In this document: positions 32,947-43,138 of the stretch, piece by piece | Position numbering within the stretch: position 1 is the first letter of the stretch | Layout of the letters: the number at the start of each line of letters is the position of its first letter | DNA from: Thelonectria olida | Lineage: Eukaryota > Ascomycota > Sordariomycetes > Hypocreales > Nectriaceae | DNA length: 64,000 nt | Assembly (NCBI GenBank): GCA_020736575.1 | Contig: JAGPYM010000035.1 | Coordinates: 186,001 to 250,000 of the forward strand | Reading direction: 5' to 3' | The notes under the pieces: generated by a model | Database searches by the model: none | Told to the model about the DNA's origin: nothing | What the model saw: only the letters and a program-made list of their open reading frames with translations | Translations under genes and position numbers: made by a program

Positions 32947-33910
32947 GATGGACGAGCTTATGATTGAGGGGGAAGAGTGAAGGCGTGATTTCCACACGCT
33001 CGACGTCAACATCAACACGGATCAGAGCTCCCAATGAACGTCTAATTACGTGAGCAAAGTGACATAGAGCGAAGGAAATTTGACGACGTATGTAAACTAA
33101 CTTGCCCGTGCTCGGTCGTTGAAGTGCGGAACTCGAGAGACCAAGGGAACAAGACACACACTTGAACCTCTAGCCGAGAATTGAGTAGGGTGGTCAATGG
33201 GAAGGGAGCACAAAGTACCAAGTGGCATAGTGCGTTCCTTGGAGAAAGTAGATCTCTCAACACTGGAGCTCCCTGCCACCGGAGGAAGACTTTTCAGAGA
33301 TCCTTGTCCATGAGATATTTACCAAGCCTGCTCTTTGCATGCTGCAAGGCGCAAGTGAATAGTCTCGTGTCTTACTGAGCATGCAGTAAGCCCAACGAAC
33401 ATCCACTTACACGGAATGGATGCATGTTGACGGGTCCGCCCACCCTTGATGCGGGCGAACTAATGCCGCCGAGGGACGGGACGGAGCAGCTAATGCCACT
33501 AAAACACGGGCTGGAGGAATCTATTGATCGGCATGTGTTATTATATATGTACGAAGTGCAGCAATGCGTCCCATCATGTGCCGTCCCATCCCGTCCCATT
33601 CCCGGAATGTGGTTGTCGGTTTGTACCTCTACCATAGCGGCTGAATGTCTCTAATCTGCATCATGTCTGCCTATAGGCTAGACCCTAATGTATTCTATGG
33701 CAACTCCAATATGAACCAACGGGCTAGAGGATGGCTTAATGCGAATACCAATCACTTCAACACACGACTTCACACTGCACTTCGCTAATCAAGATACGAT
33801 GCAAGCCACGTCTAAAACGCAATTACGTCCAAATAATTCGTCAAATCAACTATGCTAGTCTGTCTAAGAAATAAATCCACCGACAGTACCTGTCTGAATC
33901 CAAGTGCATA
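32947..33910. other. intergenic, ABCC promoter and ATP-grasp 3' flank
   Basis: No convincing gene. Short repeats at 33450-33605 combine GGGACGGGACGG (33473-33484) with CCGTCCCATCCCGTCCC (33582-33598), which are roughly complementary. CTAATGCC recurs at 33460 and 33491. Confidence 0.4.
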
Positions 33911-35517
33911 TCACTCATCCTCGCGTATCACCGAGCAAATCCACGACCCGCCCGAGCTGACAGCAACAACCCGCCCTCCGCTCGCACGCCACGTCCCCAA
34001 GCCAAGGAGCTTCCCATTCGCGACATGATAGGTGCCGACAAGCGGATACCTGACCATACCCGCCGCCCCCTTCAGCACCATGTCGTAAACACGGGGTGTG
34101 ATTCGCCGCTGTACAACGCAGCTAACTCCTGGCACTACTGCCGCATTGCGCAGACATGCCAGCGCCGACATCCATTCTTCTGCCTTGAAGTCGACGCCAA
34201 AGATGATTCCGTCGCCCTTCCCGCTGCGAATTGGCTTCAATATGTACTGGTTCTTCAGCTGAGGTGAGTCGCTGCAGGCGTATAGAAGACCATCCAGCTC
34301 TCGAGAACCTGGGAGTATCGTCTCCACGACTCCATTGTCGAGAGCGTCGGCTTGCCTCGGAGTAAGCACGCCGCGGGCTACGAGCTGTGGGATTTCCTGC
34401 TTGAGGATGCCAAGCATGCGCTTGTCATGCACCAGAAGGATAGTCCGCATGTCATTGAAGCATCGCAGACTGACCTGGCGCAGCATCTCGGGCTCCATTG
34501 CCACCAGCTCGCGTTGGTGCAACTCCAGGCCAACTTGATGGATCTCCTCGACAATTTCGCCATCTTTGGTGACAAATGTGGGAGAGTCGATCAATGTGAG
34601 GTCTTCGGGCCGATTCTTGACGAGGCAGCAAAGGCGATGTCCACTGTTGCTGTCGGGGTCAGGCAGTAATCTGAGGTCGGCGGGCGTGATGAGCCGTGGT
34701 TTGATGCCGAATCGACGCCAAACAGCATCCACGAACATGTGAATGTCAATTCCCTTCTCTGCGCCTTTGAGAAGATGCAATGGGTGGTGAGGCTGGAAGA
34801 GACTGAATAAACCATTCACAATCTGCACTCATCAGAATATGACCCCTATAGAGTGAACTTGGCTAAACGTACCGCTTGTGGATCAGTGGCACCGACAAGT
34901 CCGCTGGGCTCTCCCTCTGGACCGCGCAGGGAATCGTTCAGAGCTTGTTGGCCATAAGCCTCGTGCATGAACCCATTGAAGGAGAATCGGGCGTTGATCT
35001 CGGTGATTCTAAAGTTCTCCTCGCGGTCTTCATCATCCTCGACGAGAAAGTCTGGTCTCCAGGATCCCAAACGCGCCGAGAACCTGGGCAAATTTCCCTG
35101 CGAGACTTCTCCTTCCAGCCACTGTCAAGTATTGGTCAGGCCCAGAGTCAAGTTGACGGTCTGCTGGCTTACCTTCAAGAGCTCCTCTTCTTCCTTCTCT
35201 AGAGGCATTCTCTCAGGAAATCGTGCATCACCATCAGTCCACCACCGTTGAACAACATCAGTGATGGCAGCGGTCAAGGCTTCGTGCAGGTCCTCCATCT
35301 GTTGCTGATGGTGTTTACCTATGAGGATCGGCCGAGGAGAACCAGCGGCATAGGATCCATTATGCCACAAGTTGGCAGGACACAAGCCAAGTAAGGTGGT
35401 TTCCAATTTCGCTTCATCCTGGAGATAGATGCTGCTCTTCGCCTTGTCTCGAGCCACGGGCTCGTAGTTGTGAGGCTGGGCTCCGAGGTGGATTTGCAGG
35501 AGTTGATGAGTATGCAT
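33911..35517 (-). CDS. ATP-grasp-like ligase of unknown product
   Basis: Exons 35517-35173, 35121-34873 and 34822-33911 join in frame to 501 aa. The exon 2 segment FRITEINARFSFNGFMHEAYG and exon 3 segments match the texture of glutathionylspermidine-synthase-like or circularly permuted ATP-grasp enzymes. YILKPIRSGKGDGIIFG (Lys for ATP, glycine-rich loop) is followed by a hydrophobic strand ending VVQRRI. The C-terminal block NGKLLGLGTWRASGG ends in VSSGGSW. ATP-grasp enzymes join a carboxylate to an amine or thiol through an acyl-phosphate. The ATG at 35517 is the first in-frame ATG of the last unspliced stretch; an upstream exon is possible because the frame is open to 35586. It shares a 537-bp divergent promoter with the TauD-like gene and lies beside an ABCC pump, which suggests one small pathway. 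Fold assignment is by eye. Confidence 0.7.
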
Positions 35518-36054
35518 TGGAAATACGTGTTCAGCTTGCTCTTGAATATGATGGCGAAGATTGAATCCAGCTGCAAAGCAACACAAGGTACCTCCAGGTA
35601 TTTATTTAGACCAGGGGGGTAAGAATGCCTTGAGCCGCGACAGATGCTGGGTCGCGCATCCGACATCACGGGGGCCCTTGCCACAGGCGTGGCATCACTC
35701 TACAATCCAGTAAGTGCATGTCATTGCCGAAGTGCAAGGGGGCCTTGGAAAACTTTGACGAGTGGGACAAGCAATAGCTTCCACTTCCCGCTGTTGCATT
35801 AGGGCGTGTTGCTCGTGATTATCGTGCCGTGTGAATGGGGCGAAAACCGACGTCAAATGGCCTCAGCTCTCATATTAATGTCTCGGGGTGTTTGTACTGT
35901 ACTTGCTGCTCGGTCTGTGGCCATTCATAAGGTCTGGATGTCGCCGCAAGAAAACAAAGTCAATTGCCTTGTTTGCTTGTGTTAATCACTGCTTCGAGCC
36001 CCTCCTTGTTCTGACTACCGTTGTCTTTGAGATTCCCCTGAACGCCTTTTTGCC
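35518..36054. promoter_or_regulatory. divergent promoter of ATP-grasp and TauD-like genes
   Basis: 537 bp between the two start codons, with no competing frame of protein character. A shared promoter predicts co-expression. I could not single out a regulator site. Confidence 0.5.
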
Positions 36055-37008
36055 ATGTCTCGCGTTGGGCGGTACGCCCACCAGACCTACTCTACTAGTG
36101 TCTCTTTATTGCGGACAAGCTTTTCAAATCCTCCGAAATCACCCTGGCTCATTCCTCGAGGAAACCGCTGTCATGCGACAGTAGCTTCTCGCAATGTGCC
36201 TCACTTAGAGGCTCTGGATCTAAGGCATGCTGAGGAACCCAGTCATGTTCGCCAGGTGTCTGAACAGCTGCAGAGAAGCGGCATGCTCAAGATCAGCCTG
36301 CAGTTCCCAGACCAAGACAGCAAGTACCTCCAGCAGTTGTTGCGCAGTCTGCATCAGGACCACGGTCACCAACTACCCATCACGCATAGCGCAACACGCG
36401 GGTGGTTCTGGGATGTACGCCCCAGCAAAGACAACTTCCAGGCCGGCAATCACCAAGCCCGATCGGAGACTATGAGCGAGTTTCCTTGGCACACGGACTG
36501 CAGCTACGAAGATCCACCGCCGAGATATTTCGCTCTGCAGGTGCTGCAACACGATCGCCGCGGGGGCGGAACCCTGTCAGTCATGAGCGTCGAACGGCTG
36601 AGCGAACTGCTCTCCCCCGAAACCCGGTCGGCATTGATCCGTCCAGAGTACCGGATCGACATCCCTCCCGAGTTCATCAAAGACGCATCGCAGCGGCACA
36701 TCATCGGCAGCGTGTTTGTTTCCGATCTTGGCAGCCGGTCAACCATGATCCGCTTCAGGGAAGACATCTTGACGCCCTTAACCGATGGGGCACAGAAGGC
36801 ATTGGAGGAGCTGAAGGGCGCACTGCAGAGAGAAGAGGTGCAGTCGCACTCGACGGTGCATCTGACATCAAGCGACTTGCCGAAAGGGTCCATCATCCTG
36901 ATGGACAACCGCCGGTGGTTGCACGCACGGAATGACATCAAGGATCCAGAGCGCCACCTGCGGCGGGTGCGGTGGGATGCTATTCCGTTTGACATTTGTT
37001 CCAATTAG
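36055..37008 (+). CDS. TauD/TfdA-like Fe(II)/2-oxoglutarate dioxygenase
   Basis: Intronless, 317 aa. The family uses 2-oxoglutarate and O2 to hydroxylate, desaturate or cleave small molecules. The facial triad is visible as His146 and Asp148 in WHTDCSYEDP and His290 in MDNRRWLHARND. Arg303/Arg304 in HLRRVRW fit the 2-oxoglutarate carboxylate contact. The first 45 residues are basic, Ser/Thr-rich and nearly free of acidic residues, which could be a mitochondrial leader; an internal start is the alternative, but the next in-frame ATG comes late. The gene is divergent from the ATP-grasp gene. Together with the ABCC exporter this looks like a make-modify-export set for a small amide- or peptide-type compound. 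Gamma-butyrobetaine or trimethyllysine dioxygenases have a different N-terminal zinc domain that I do not see. Confidence 0.85.
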   Translation: MSRVGRYAHQTYSTSVSLLRTSFSNPPKSPWLIPRGNRCHATVASRNVPHLEALDLRHAEEPSHVRQVSEQLQRSGMLKISLQFPDQDSKYLQQLLRSLHQDHGHQLPITHSATRGWFWDVRPSKDNFQAGNHQARSETMSEFPWHTDCSYEDPPPRYFALQVLQHDRRGGGTLSVMSVERLSELLSPETRSALIRPEYRIDIPPEFIKDASQRHIIGSVFVSDLGSRSTMIRFREDILTPLTDGAQKALEELKGALQREEVQSHSTVHLTSSDLPKGSIILMDNRRWLHARNDIKDPERHLRRVRWDAIPFDICSN

Positions 37009-37948
37009 TACGACGGTTGAACTAGGTAGTTAATTTACTCGACTTGACTCAGCCTCCTCCATGTCTTATTCGTTACGAACGCTATTACGTTGGCTAATTA
37101 AGGCTAACCTCCTTTATGTCTTCTCCATTTTGACAGTTATGACATTGGTCAATCAAGGTACCTCGAAAAGTGACTTCTCTCAGCCATGCCATTCATCCCG
37201 TGCGAATGGCATTCTCTGTTCCCAGGTGGCATCGGCATTCCGACTCGCCCCCCCAGGCCCGCCACCATAGTTAAATGCCGCATCTCATCTCGATTAAGTT
37301 AGCTACATCTATAGATTTCAGCTCCGCTGCATCGTTCTGTCCGAAGCGCAGATTGATAGGTTCACGGACAACGACAGGATCCGGTACTACCCCTGTGTGC
37401 CGCCTCCCCTGCCGTACTATAGCCCCTCCTTTGACAGCTACAGGGATCTTTGAGTTGCCGTGTCTCAGTTGGCGCATCGCCGGGACATTATGCATGTCTC
37501 GACGGCTTGCATATCCAATAGATCTATCTAGGTATAGTTAAATTATTCGTGTTCCCGCCGGGATCTACTTGGAAAGATGAGAGGCACGGGGAAAGCATCC
37601 ACAGCATCCGTCCAAAACTATTGCTCCCCACTCAACCTGCAGGCGGCCTGAGTTGAAAAGCACATGACGGAGCCACGGAACTGAGACATTTGCCTCCTAA
37701 GCAATTCGTATCGAGTTCTTGGAGGGACGGGACAAAATCATCCGAGACATTTTTGAGGGGTAAGTCAAGCCCTTCGTAGTCTATGTGGCCTTCATGCTCG
37801 AATCTCTCACCCTTTTTCAGTGCAACCTGAGGCCTGGGCCATGACGAAGTACAAGAGAGCCATCTGATTCAGTCCACTCTTCTCACATCTACTCAGAACC
37901 TGCCAAGTTAACCCTGCAAGGTTCATCCGTACCGTAAAATCTCCGACA
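37009..37948. other. intergenic with a diverged direct repeat
   Basis: About 0.9 kb without a clear gene. An 88-codon plus frame at 37275-37541 overlaps an open minus frame; neither has a domain I know, and either may be a remnant. A 51-bp direct repeat is listed separately. Confidence 0.4.
37053..37158. repeat. 51-bp direct repeat, diverged mostly by transitions
   Basis: Units 37053-37103 and 37108-37158 are 51 bp each, 4 bp apart, both starting CCTCCT and ending AAGG. By eye about 36 of 51 positions match. Many of the differences are C/T or G/A, as expected from repeat-induced mutation. Confidence 0.55.
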
Positions 37949-39208
37949 ATGGCCCCCAGTTTGACCTACTCATTGGGCGACGTGCTCGCAGTTGCAAAGA
38001 TCCACCCCTTCTATGCCTCCAAGATTCAATATCCGCCTGACGCGGACACCATCCACGCAGCAAGAGAACGAGCTGCGTTGTCGCCGCCCAGAGAAACAGA
38101 CCTGAAGTCACACCGATTGCTTAGAAAGAAGGATTTGTACGTTAGGCCCGCCTTACACCTCGCTGACTGACGCTGACTTCAAGGTATGCCACCATTGAGC
38201 GCCTCGTTGATGACACCAGTCCTCAAAACAACTATCGCCATGGCATCTACACCAGCATCACCGGCGGCGGCTCGAACACTTCGAAAGAATTGTTCTTCGC
38301 CACAGATGCGTTGGAGAACCGCAGACACAGGGCCTACTTTGGCCAGTTCCTTCGGACCACGGGACTGATCAGGGAGTCAGGTCGTCCATATTGTTCATCA
38401 CATCTCTACCCTCCATGCAGAGGAGCGAAGCAAGATAAAGATTGATAAGATCATCTACACTTCGGAAGGACTCACGAGCGCACAGAAGTCGCACATTAGC
38501 ACAGTATTGGGATCTGTCAAGATCTACTCGCTTCTGGGCAGCGCCGAGGCCGGTCCTTATGCAGTCAGCAGCCCTGATCTAACTCCAAGGGACCTTCTCG
38601 CAAGCCATTCGGGTTTCGTCTTTGACACCCGCCTCACGTTGATTGAGATCCTTCCGCTCTCTTCCGCCGAAGATGGATGCAATCCCGATCCAGTACCTGA
38701 GGGTGAAACGGGTGCCATTGCGCAAACGTCTCTCGTACGTCGACGCAATCCGGTCGTGCGCTACATGACGGGCGACGTTGGCTCTCTTCATCCTCTGCCA
38801 GAGCTGGCCAAGAGCGTGATTCCCGAGGCCCATTGGCCGTACCTCCGCGTTCTTCGGCTTCAAGGCCGCGATCGTCGATTCAGCTTCAATTGGGATGGTT
38901 GCTATATTGAGTTCGAGATCTTGAGCGCGTTGATGTCTACCGTCAGCTTTGGAATCCTCCAGTGGCAAGCGATCTTGGACAAGATAGAGCCCTCCAAAGA
39001 AGCGTTCCTTGAGCTCCGACTTCTCTGTTCTAAGAGTAATGATGAATTCCTGCCCCGGCAAGCCATCATTAATCACATTCGCGAGTTTTTCCACGTTTGT
39101 TCTACGAATGAGCATCGCATTCGGCTTATGTTTATAGATGACCTCACTGGGTTTGAGTTGAGCAGGACCGGGAGAAAGGTGGCCACGTTTATGAATCGCT
39201 TCAACTAG
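37949..39208 (+). pseudogene. PaaK-like adenylate-forming enzyme, internally deleted
   Basis: The start (MAPSLTYSLGDVL, ATG 37949) and a 47-nt intron (38137-38183) are intact. The second exon reads well through YFGQFLRTTGLIRES and then goes out of frame at about 38380, ending at TGA near 38444. One base over, coding resumes (VVHIVHHISTLHAEERSKI) and runs to the stop at 39208. The resumed part includes GSAEAGPY and VRYMTGDVG, which match phenylacetate-CoA ligase-like adenylation enzymes (AMP binding and the conserved TGD). Relatives carry a further stretch of several dozen residues at the break; I infer a deletion with frame loss rather than an intron, because no donor-acceptor pair restores the frame. 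The total of about 390 residues is short for the family. It may once have belonged to the neighbouring ATP-grasp/TauD locus. Confidence 0.65.
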
Positions 39209-39692
39209 GTTGCAGGCGCGTATAGATGCTACACTAGATACTTATGTTTCTTACGATAGGCTTTATTGCGTTATTATTATCTGGGCATGTCTGAGTGAAT
39301 AAGTGTGTTGCCCATGAATGGTGTCCGGCCCCGCGAAGTATTGAGAAAGTTGCTCGTAAGATCATCTTCTTCCATATTTATGAGCCAGTACTTCACAACC
39401 TAAGATGTCTCTTCTTTTGCACGATATTTATTGCGGTTCGTATCGCGATCAATATCCAATGTGTGCACACAAACCTATCAATTAGGTAACCCACGATAAT
39501 GCATTGAGGTGTGCAGGGTAACAGATTTGATAATAATCATTAGCCATGCTCTTACAGGGACGAATGAAAGGCATATGAGTCATTGCGCAATTCTGCAAAT
39601 ATTTATTGATATAAGATATCGAAACCAATGCTCGCTTGAAGCCATAGGGAATACGTCATCAAACCCCAAGCCGTCCGACAGCTTCTCGCGTG
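39209..39692. other. intergenic, AT-rich, no gene seen
   Basis: Contains only short frames without protein character (39295-39489 and 39509-39700). AT-rich compared with the flanking genes. Confidence 0.4.
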
Positions 39693-40195
39693 CTAAATGA
39701 AGCCAGCGCCACGACGATTTTGCGCAACGGTTCCAGCATCTTGCGAAATCATTTTACAGATCTCCTCCTTTGCACGCTTGTTAACAGCATCCTGCCGACG
39801 GCGCCGAGAGTCCTTGCCCTGCTGATCTAAGAAGTCAACAACCTTGGGATCGAGAATCTTACCCCCCTTGATATCAGATATGATGGTGAAGGTGCGGTTT
39901 CAAATGAAGGTTCTTGATCGTCGGTTGCGAGACTTGGAAGAAGCCTAGGGTCTGATAGAAGGCACAGGTGTAAATATGCTAATGAAGCGCTTGCAATTAC
40001 AAGAAGAGGTTTAAAGCTGATTCCAGTCGGTATTTGTTCCATGTGGATGAAGCCTGGCAGAACCGGAGAACAATGCTTTGATACCCTGTTCAGTAATTTT
40101 GTTGCCCTCAACGAAGTGGACGTGTTCAGCATTGTCAATCGAATGTTCCATTGGCCGTCGTAGTCGCTCGTCTGAAACCTCACGCTATCATGTTC
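39693..40195 (-). pseudogene. remnant of a coding region, unknown family
   Basis: On the minus strand a good coding-like stretch from about 39877 to TAG at 39695-39693 is rich in Arg, Lys and Gln (DSRRRRQDAVNKRAKEEICKM). Upstream, at about 40145-40030, another frame reads like protein (HVHFVEGNKITEQGIKALFS). The two are out of frame and no splice pair joins them convincingly. I read this as a decayed gene end. It lies between the broken PaaK-like and HET genes. Confidence 0.35.
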
Positions 40196-40699
40196 AATGT
40201 TCGAAGCCAGTTCGTCATTGTCAATGAGAACACTAGTGATCCATGAGTACTCTGCACAATTCTCAATTGACTACGTCAGCTAATGCAAACAGAAAAAAGA
40301 TCTTGTATTATTGCTTATTGCGAATTACACCCCATCAAATTGTCTCCGCGCCTAAGGATCGCAGTTGGAGAGTGAGGCGGAAGATCTGAATATCAGTGGC
40401 ACCAGAACAGAGAAAAGAACCAGCTTTACGAGGCTTTTAGGTCTCTTCACGAGTTTCTAAGGGGGCAAGGGCCAATGTGAGGGAAATATCCGAACCATGC
40501 AGCGATGCCATGCGGTCGAGAGCCAATACCAGGTCGTTCCGTGTCAGCATGCAGGTCGTGTGGGGTGAGGGTTCAAGGCTGTCGCTCTTCATGCGTTCAA
40601 TAACAATAGGTAGTACCCCGCAAATCGAAATCACTTCTGGATCATGAGGGAAACTCGTGCTAAATCGAATTCTCAAAGCCTGAAAACCGTGCTTCAGCT
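40196..40699. other. intergenic upstream of the HET gene
   Basis: No supported gene. The 40437-40676 minus frame lacks a start in good context and has no recognisable domain. Confidence 0.35.
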
Positions 40700-42520
40700 A
40701 TGATGACTGGTTCGGATCATTATTGTCTGAGTTCACTAAGCAAGGAGATCCGTCTCCTGGCCCACCTAAGGAAGATTGCTTCTCGACAGCTTTCTGGCCA
40801 AGTAAGACGCGTATCCATCCACGATACGACTCCCTTTGTCTCGATATCTCATGTCTGGGGACACGAAAAAGCAGAGGCTCCCTTCCATCTTGAGTCGGGT
40901 TGTGGAAACAGGGACGTGCCAATCTCGAGAAATCTCGAGTCTCTTCTATTGCGTCTGCTCTGCCATGATGGGGCCAGCCTGCCTCAGCTTTGGAGCGATG
41001 GGTCGATGCTCCCCTTATTGATAGACATGGTTTGCATCAATCAGACGAATGTGGACGAGAAGGCATCTCAGATTCCGCTGATGCGACGCATATACTCACA
41101 AGCAAAATCCGTTATCATCTGGATCAATGAGTCCGACAGCTCTCTTTTCTATGCCTTTCAGTCTCTTCGTCGAATCGTCAAGGAGAAGTCACACATTAGC
41201 CAAGATAAGCTGTGGACACTGTTTGATCCCGTCGGCTGGGACGCTCTCAATCGCCTCTTATCATGCGACTGGTTTCACCGCAGATGGGTTATTCAAGAAG
41301 CAGTCATTCCAAAGGAGGCAGTCTTTCTTTGCGGCTCGGACGTAATCACGATGGACGACCTCTTCAGTGGCGTCGACGTCGCTTACGGCGCAATGGTCGC
41401 TTGACCGAACGAGATGAAAGTCAAGTTCCAGTTCGGAAGGATTGGCTCACTCAGACCAATCATAGTCCTGAAGCAACTGAGAAAAACACACGGCGACGGC
41501 CGGCATCATCGACGCCTTCTGTGGCTGCTGGAGAACTTGCGCACAACCAAAGCTACCATGGCCCATGACCAAGTGTACGGGCTGCTCGGTCTTTGCAGCC
41601 CGGAGGAGGCTTTGGGCAACCCAATTAGATACGACCTGGATCCAGAGGAGATCTTCAGAGCCGCTGTCGAAACTCATGCTCGTCTATACAACGACTTGGA
41701 ATTCCTGGGCCTCTGCGCGCCTGCGCAAAGAGACCATGTTGGGAGTGCACAGAGACCGTTCCGCGGTCCATCCTGGGTACCTAATTGGTATTCAACGCAA
41801 CTTCAGCGTTGGCTGGGTCTCCACGATGTGGACCGTGACAACTTCTTCAAGGCATCTGGTTCAATGGCTTTTGAATTTTCGTTTGAGGGAAGCGAGCTGG
41901 CAGTATCAGGAATCCTCGTTGACAAGATCCTAAACTTGGGAGACTTCAACCGCCAAGGCAGACAAGCCGAGTTATCGGACCCAAACTCCATGCTGTTTCA
42001 GGAGTACTTCGACTTTTGGATGAAATCAGCCTCAAGTGGCGAAAGCATGGCATATCCCGACAGTGCCAGCCATGCTGAAGCGTTTGCGCGCGCTTTGAGC
42101 CTCCTCGGTGTCTACAAGGACTCCATTCCTTCACCTGACGTCGTGCCAACCATGTTCTATCATTGGTGTAAGGGGTCGACCCTCGGCAGGCAATTAGAAG
42201 AACTTGGCCTTGGATCTAGGCTCAGTGACAAAGATGGAAGTCAGAGACCGTTCATAAGGATGAAGCGCCTGCTGTCATGGCAACCGTTCATTACAGAAAA
42301 GGGATATATCGGACTTGCTCGGGAGCAATGTTGGGCGGGCGACGAGATCTGGGTGGTAGCTGGTTGCAGCGTCCCAATCGTTCTCTCGAGGATCGACATG
42401 AATCAAAATGGAAAGATGGAAGTGAAGGGGGAATGTTTCATTGACGGATTTATGTTTGGTGAGATCTCCGCGGGCTCTACGAGAGACACTCACAAACTGG
42501 AGAAAGTGACGCTTGTTTAG
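40700..42520 (+). pseudogene. HET-domain gene split by one in-frame TGA
   Basis: HET (heterokaryon incompatibility) proteins trigger growth arrest or cell death on contact with a genetically different strain. From ATG 40700 the frame carries the HET motifs FVSISHVWGHE, LLIDMVCINQTNVDEKASQIPLMRRIYSQA and WVIQEAV, up to TGA at 41402-41404. The same frame then continues for 368 codons with the usual downstream segment (KATMAHDQVYGLLGLCSPEE) and ends at TAG 42520. Reading through would give 606 positions, a normal HET length. The TGA needs only CGA to TGA, one C-to-T change at a CpG. No intron with good borders removes it. I call it a pseudogene by a single nonsense mutation; a truncated 234-residue product or a second start at 41414 cannot be excluded. 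It is tail-to-tail with the 3CxxC gene. Confidence 0.75.
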
Positions 42521-42664
42521 TGGATTGCGCTATTGCTTCCTCACGCCCTGTATAGAAATACACCAAGTAGATGTGTCGATCCATTCTCTCTCAAGACTCC
42601 GTTGTTCACATCCCGGTTGTTTTCTAACCCTAAAAGGGCCTAAGCCGCTCGACGCGGAAGCTCA

Positions 42665-43138
42665 TTATTCCTCGAAATCAACTTCCTTGCAATGACCAGC
42701 CTTACATCCCTCGCACAAATCTTTTCGATGAGGAGCCTTGCTACGGCGGTCGAAGGTGGGCTCCTCCATCTGAATCCCACGCCACTTTTTAAGACGATAG
42801 GCGACTCTGTCCGCATACGAGTCATCGAGAACCGGTCGACTGAGGCTCTGGCATGCCCTGCAACGTTGATGATAGACTCTTGCGTTGTACTTGTCGTTCC
42901 GGTACATTCGGATGGTGATGGGGACTTTCTTGCTTGACCATCCACCGGCGTGGCATGAGCGGTTGCGGCAAATGAACCGGCCCATAACGTTCGTGTCGTA
43001 CTCTCTGATGCACTTCTCGTTATCAATCGGGTGAAAGTCAAAACAGAGATCATCATCCTCTAGGAGGCGTGAGACGTCATCGTGGAGGGCTGGGCACATG
43101 GACCATCGCTCAACTGACTTCGATTTCCGGCGCGCCAT
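42665..43138 (-). CDS. 3CxxC-type zinc-binding protein
   Basis: Single exon, 157 aa, with an ATG at 43138. The sequence carries the zinc-binding domain of the 3CxxC type (PF13695-like): MGRFICRNRSC, then a Ser/Thr-rich strand WSSKKVPITIRMY, QRCRACQSL, and at the end DLCEGCKAGHC. Cys pairs are at about residues 57/62, 93/96 and 141-149. The N-terminus is basic (MARRKSKS). Similar fungal proteins are mostly uncharacterised; the animal relatives are receptor-transporter proteins that act as trafficking chaperones. Function here is unknown. It ends 144 bp from the broken HET gene. Between 42640 and 43138 the opposite strand is partly open, but only this frame has the cysteine pattern. Confidence 0.85.
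   Translation of the reverse strand: MARRKSKSVERWSMCPALHDDVSRLLEDDDLCFDFHPIDNEKCIREYDTNVMGRFICRNRSCHAGGWSSKKVPITIRMYRNDKYNARVYHQRCRACQSLSRPVLDDSYADRVAYRLKKWRGIQMEEPTFDRRSKAPHRKDLCEGCKAGHCKEVDFEE

Noticed and set aside
37275..37541. 88-codon plus frame and the open minus frame opposite it
   Set aside because: Neither strand shows a known domain or splice structure; it could be a remnant but cannot be supported.
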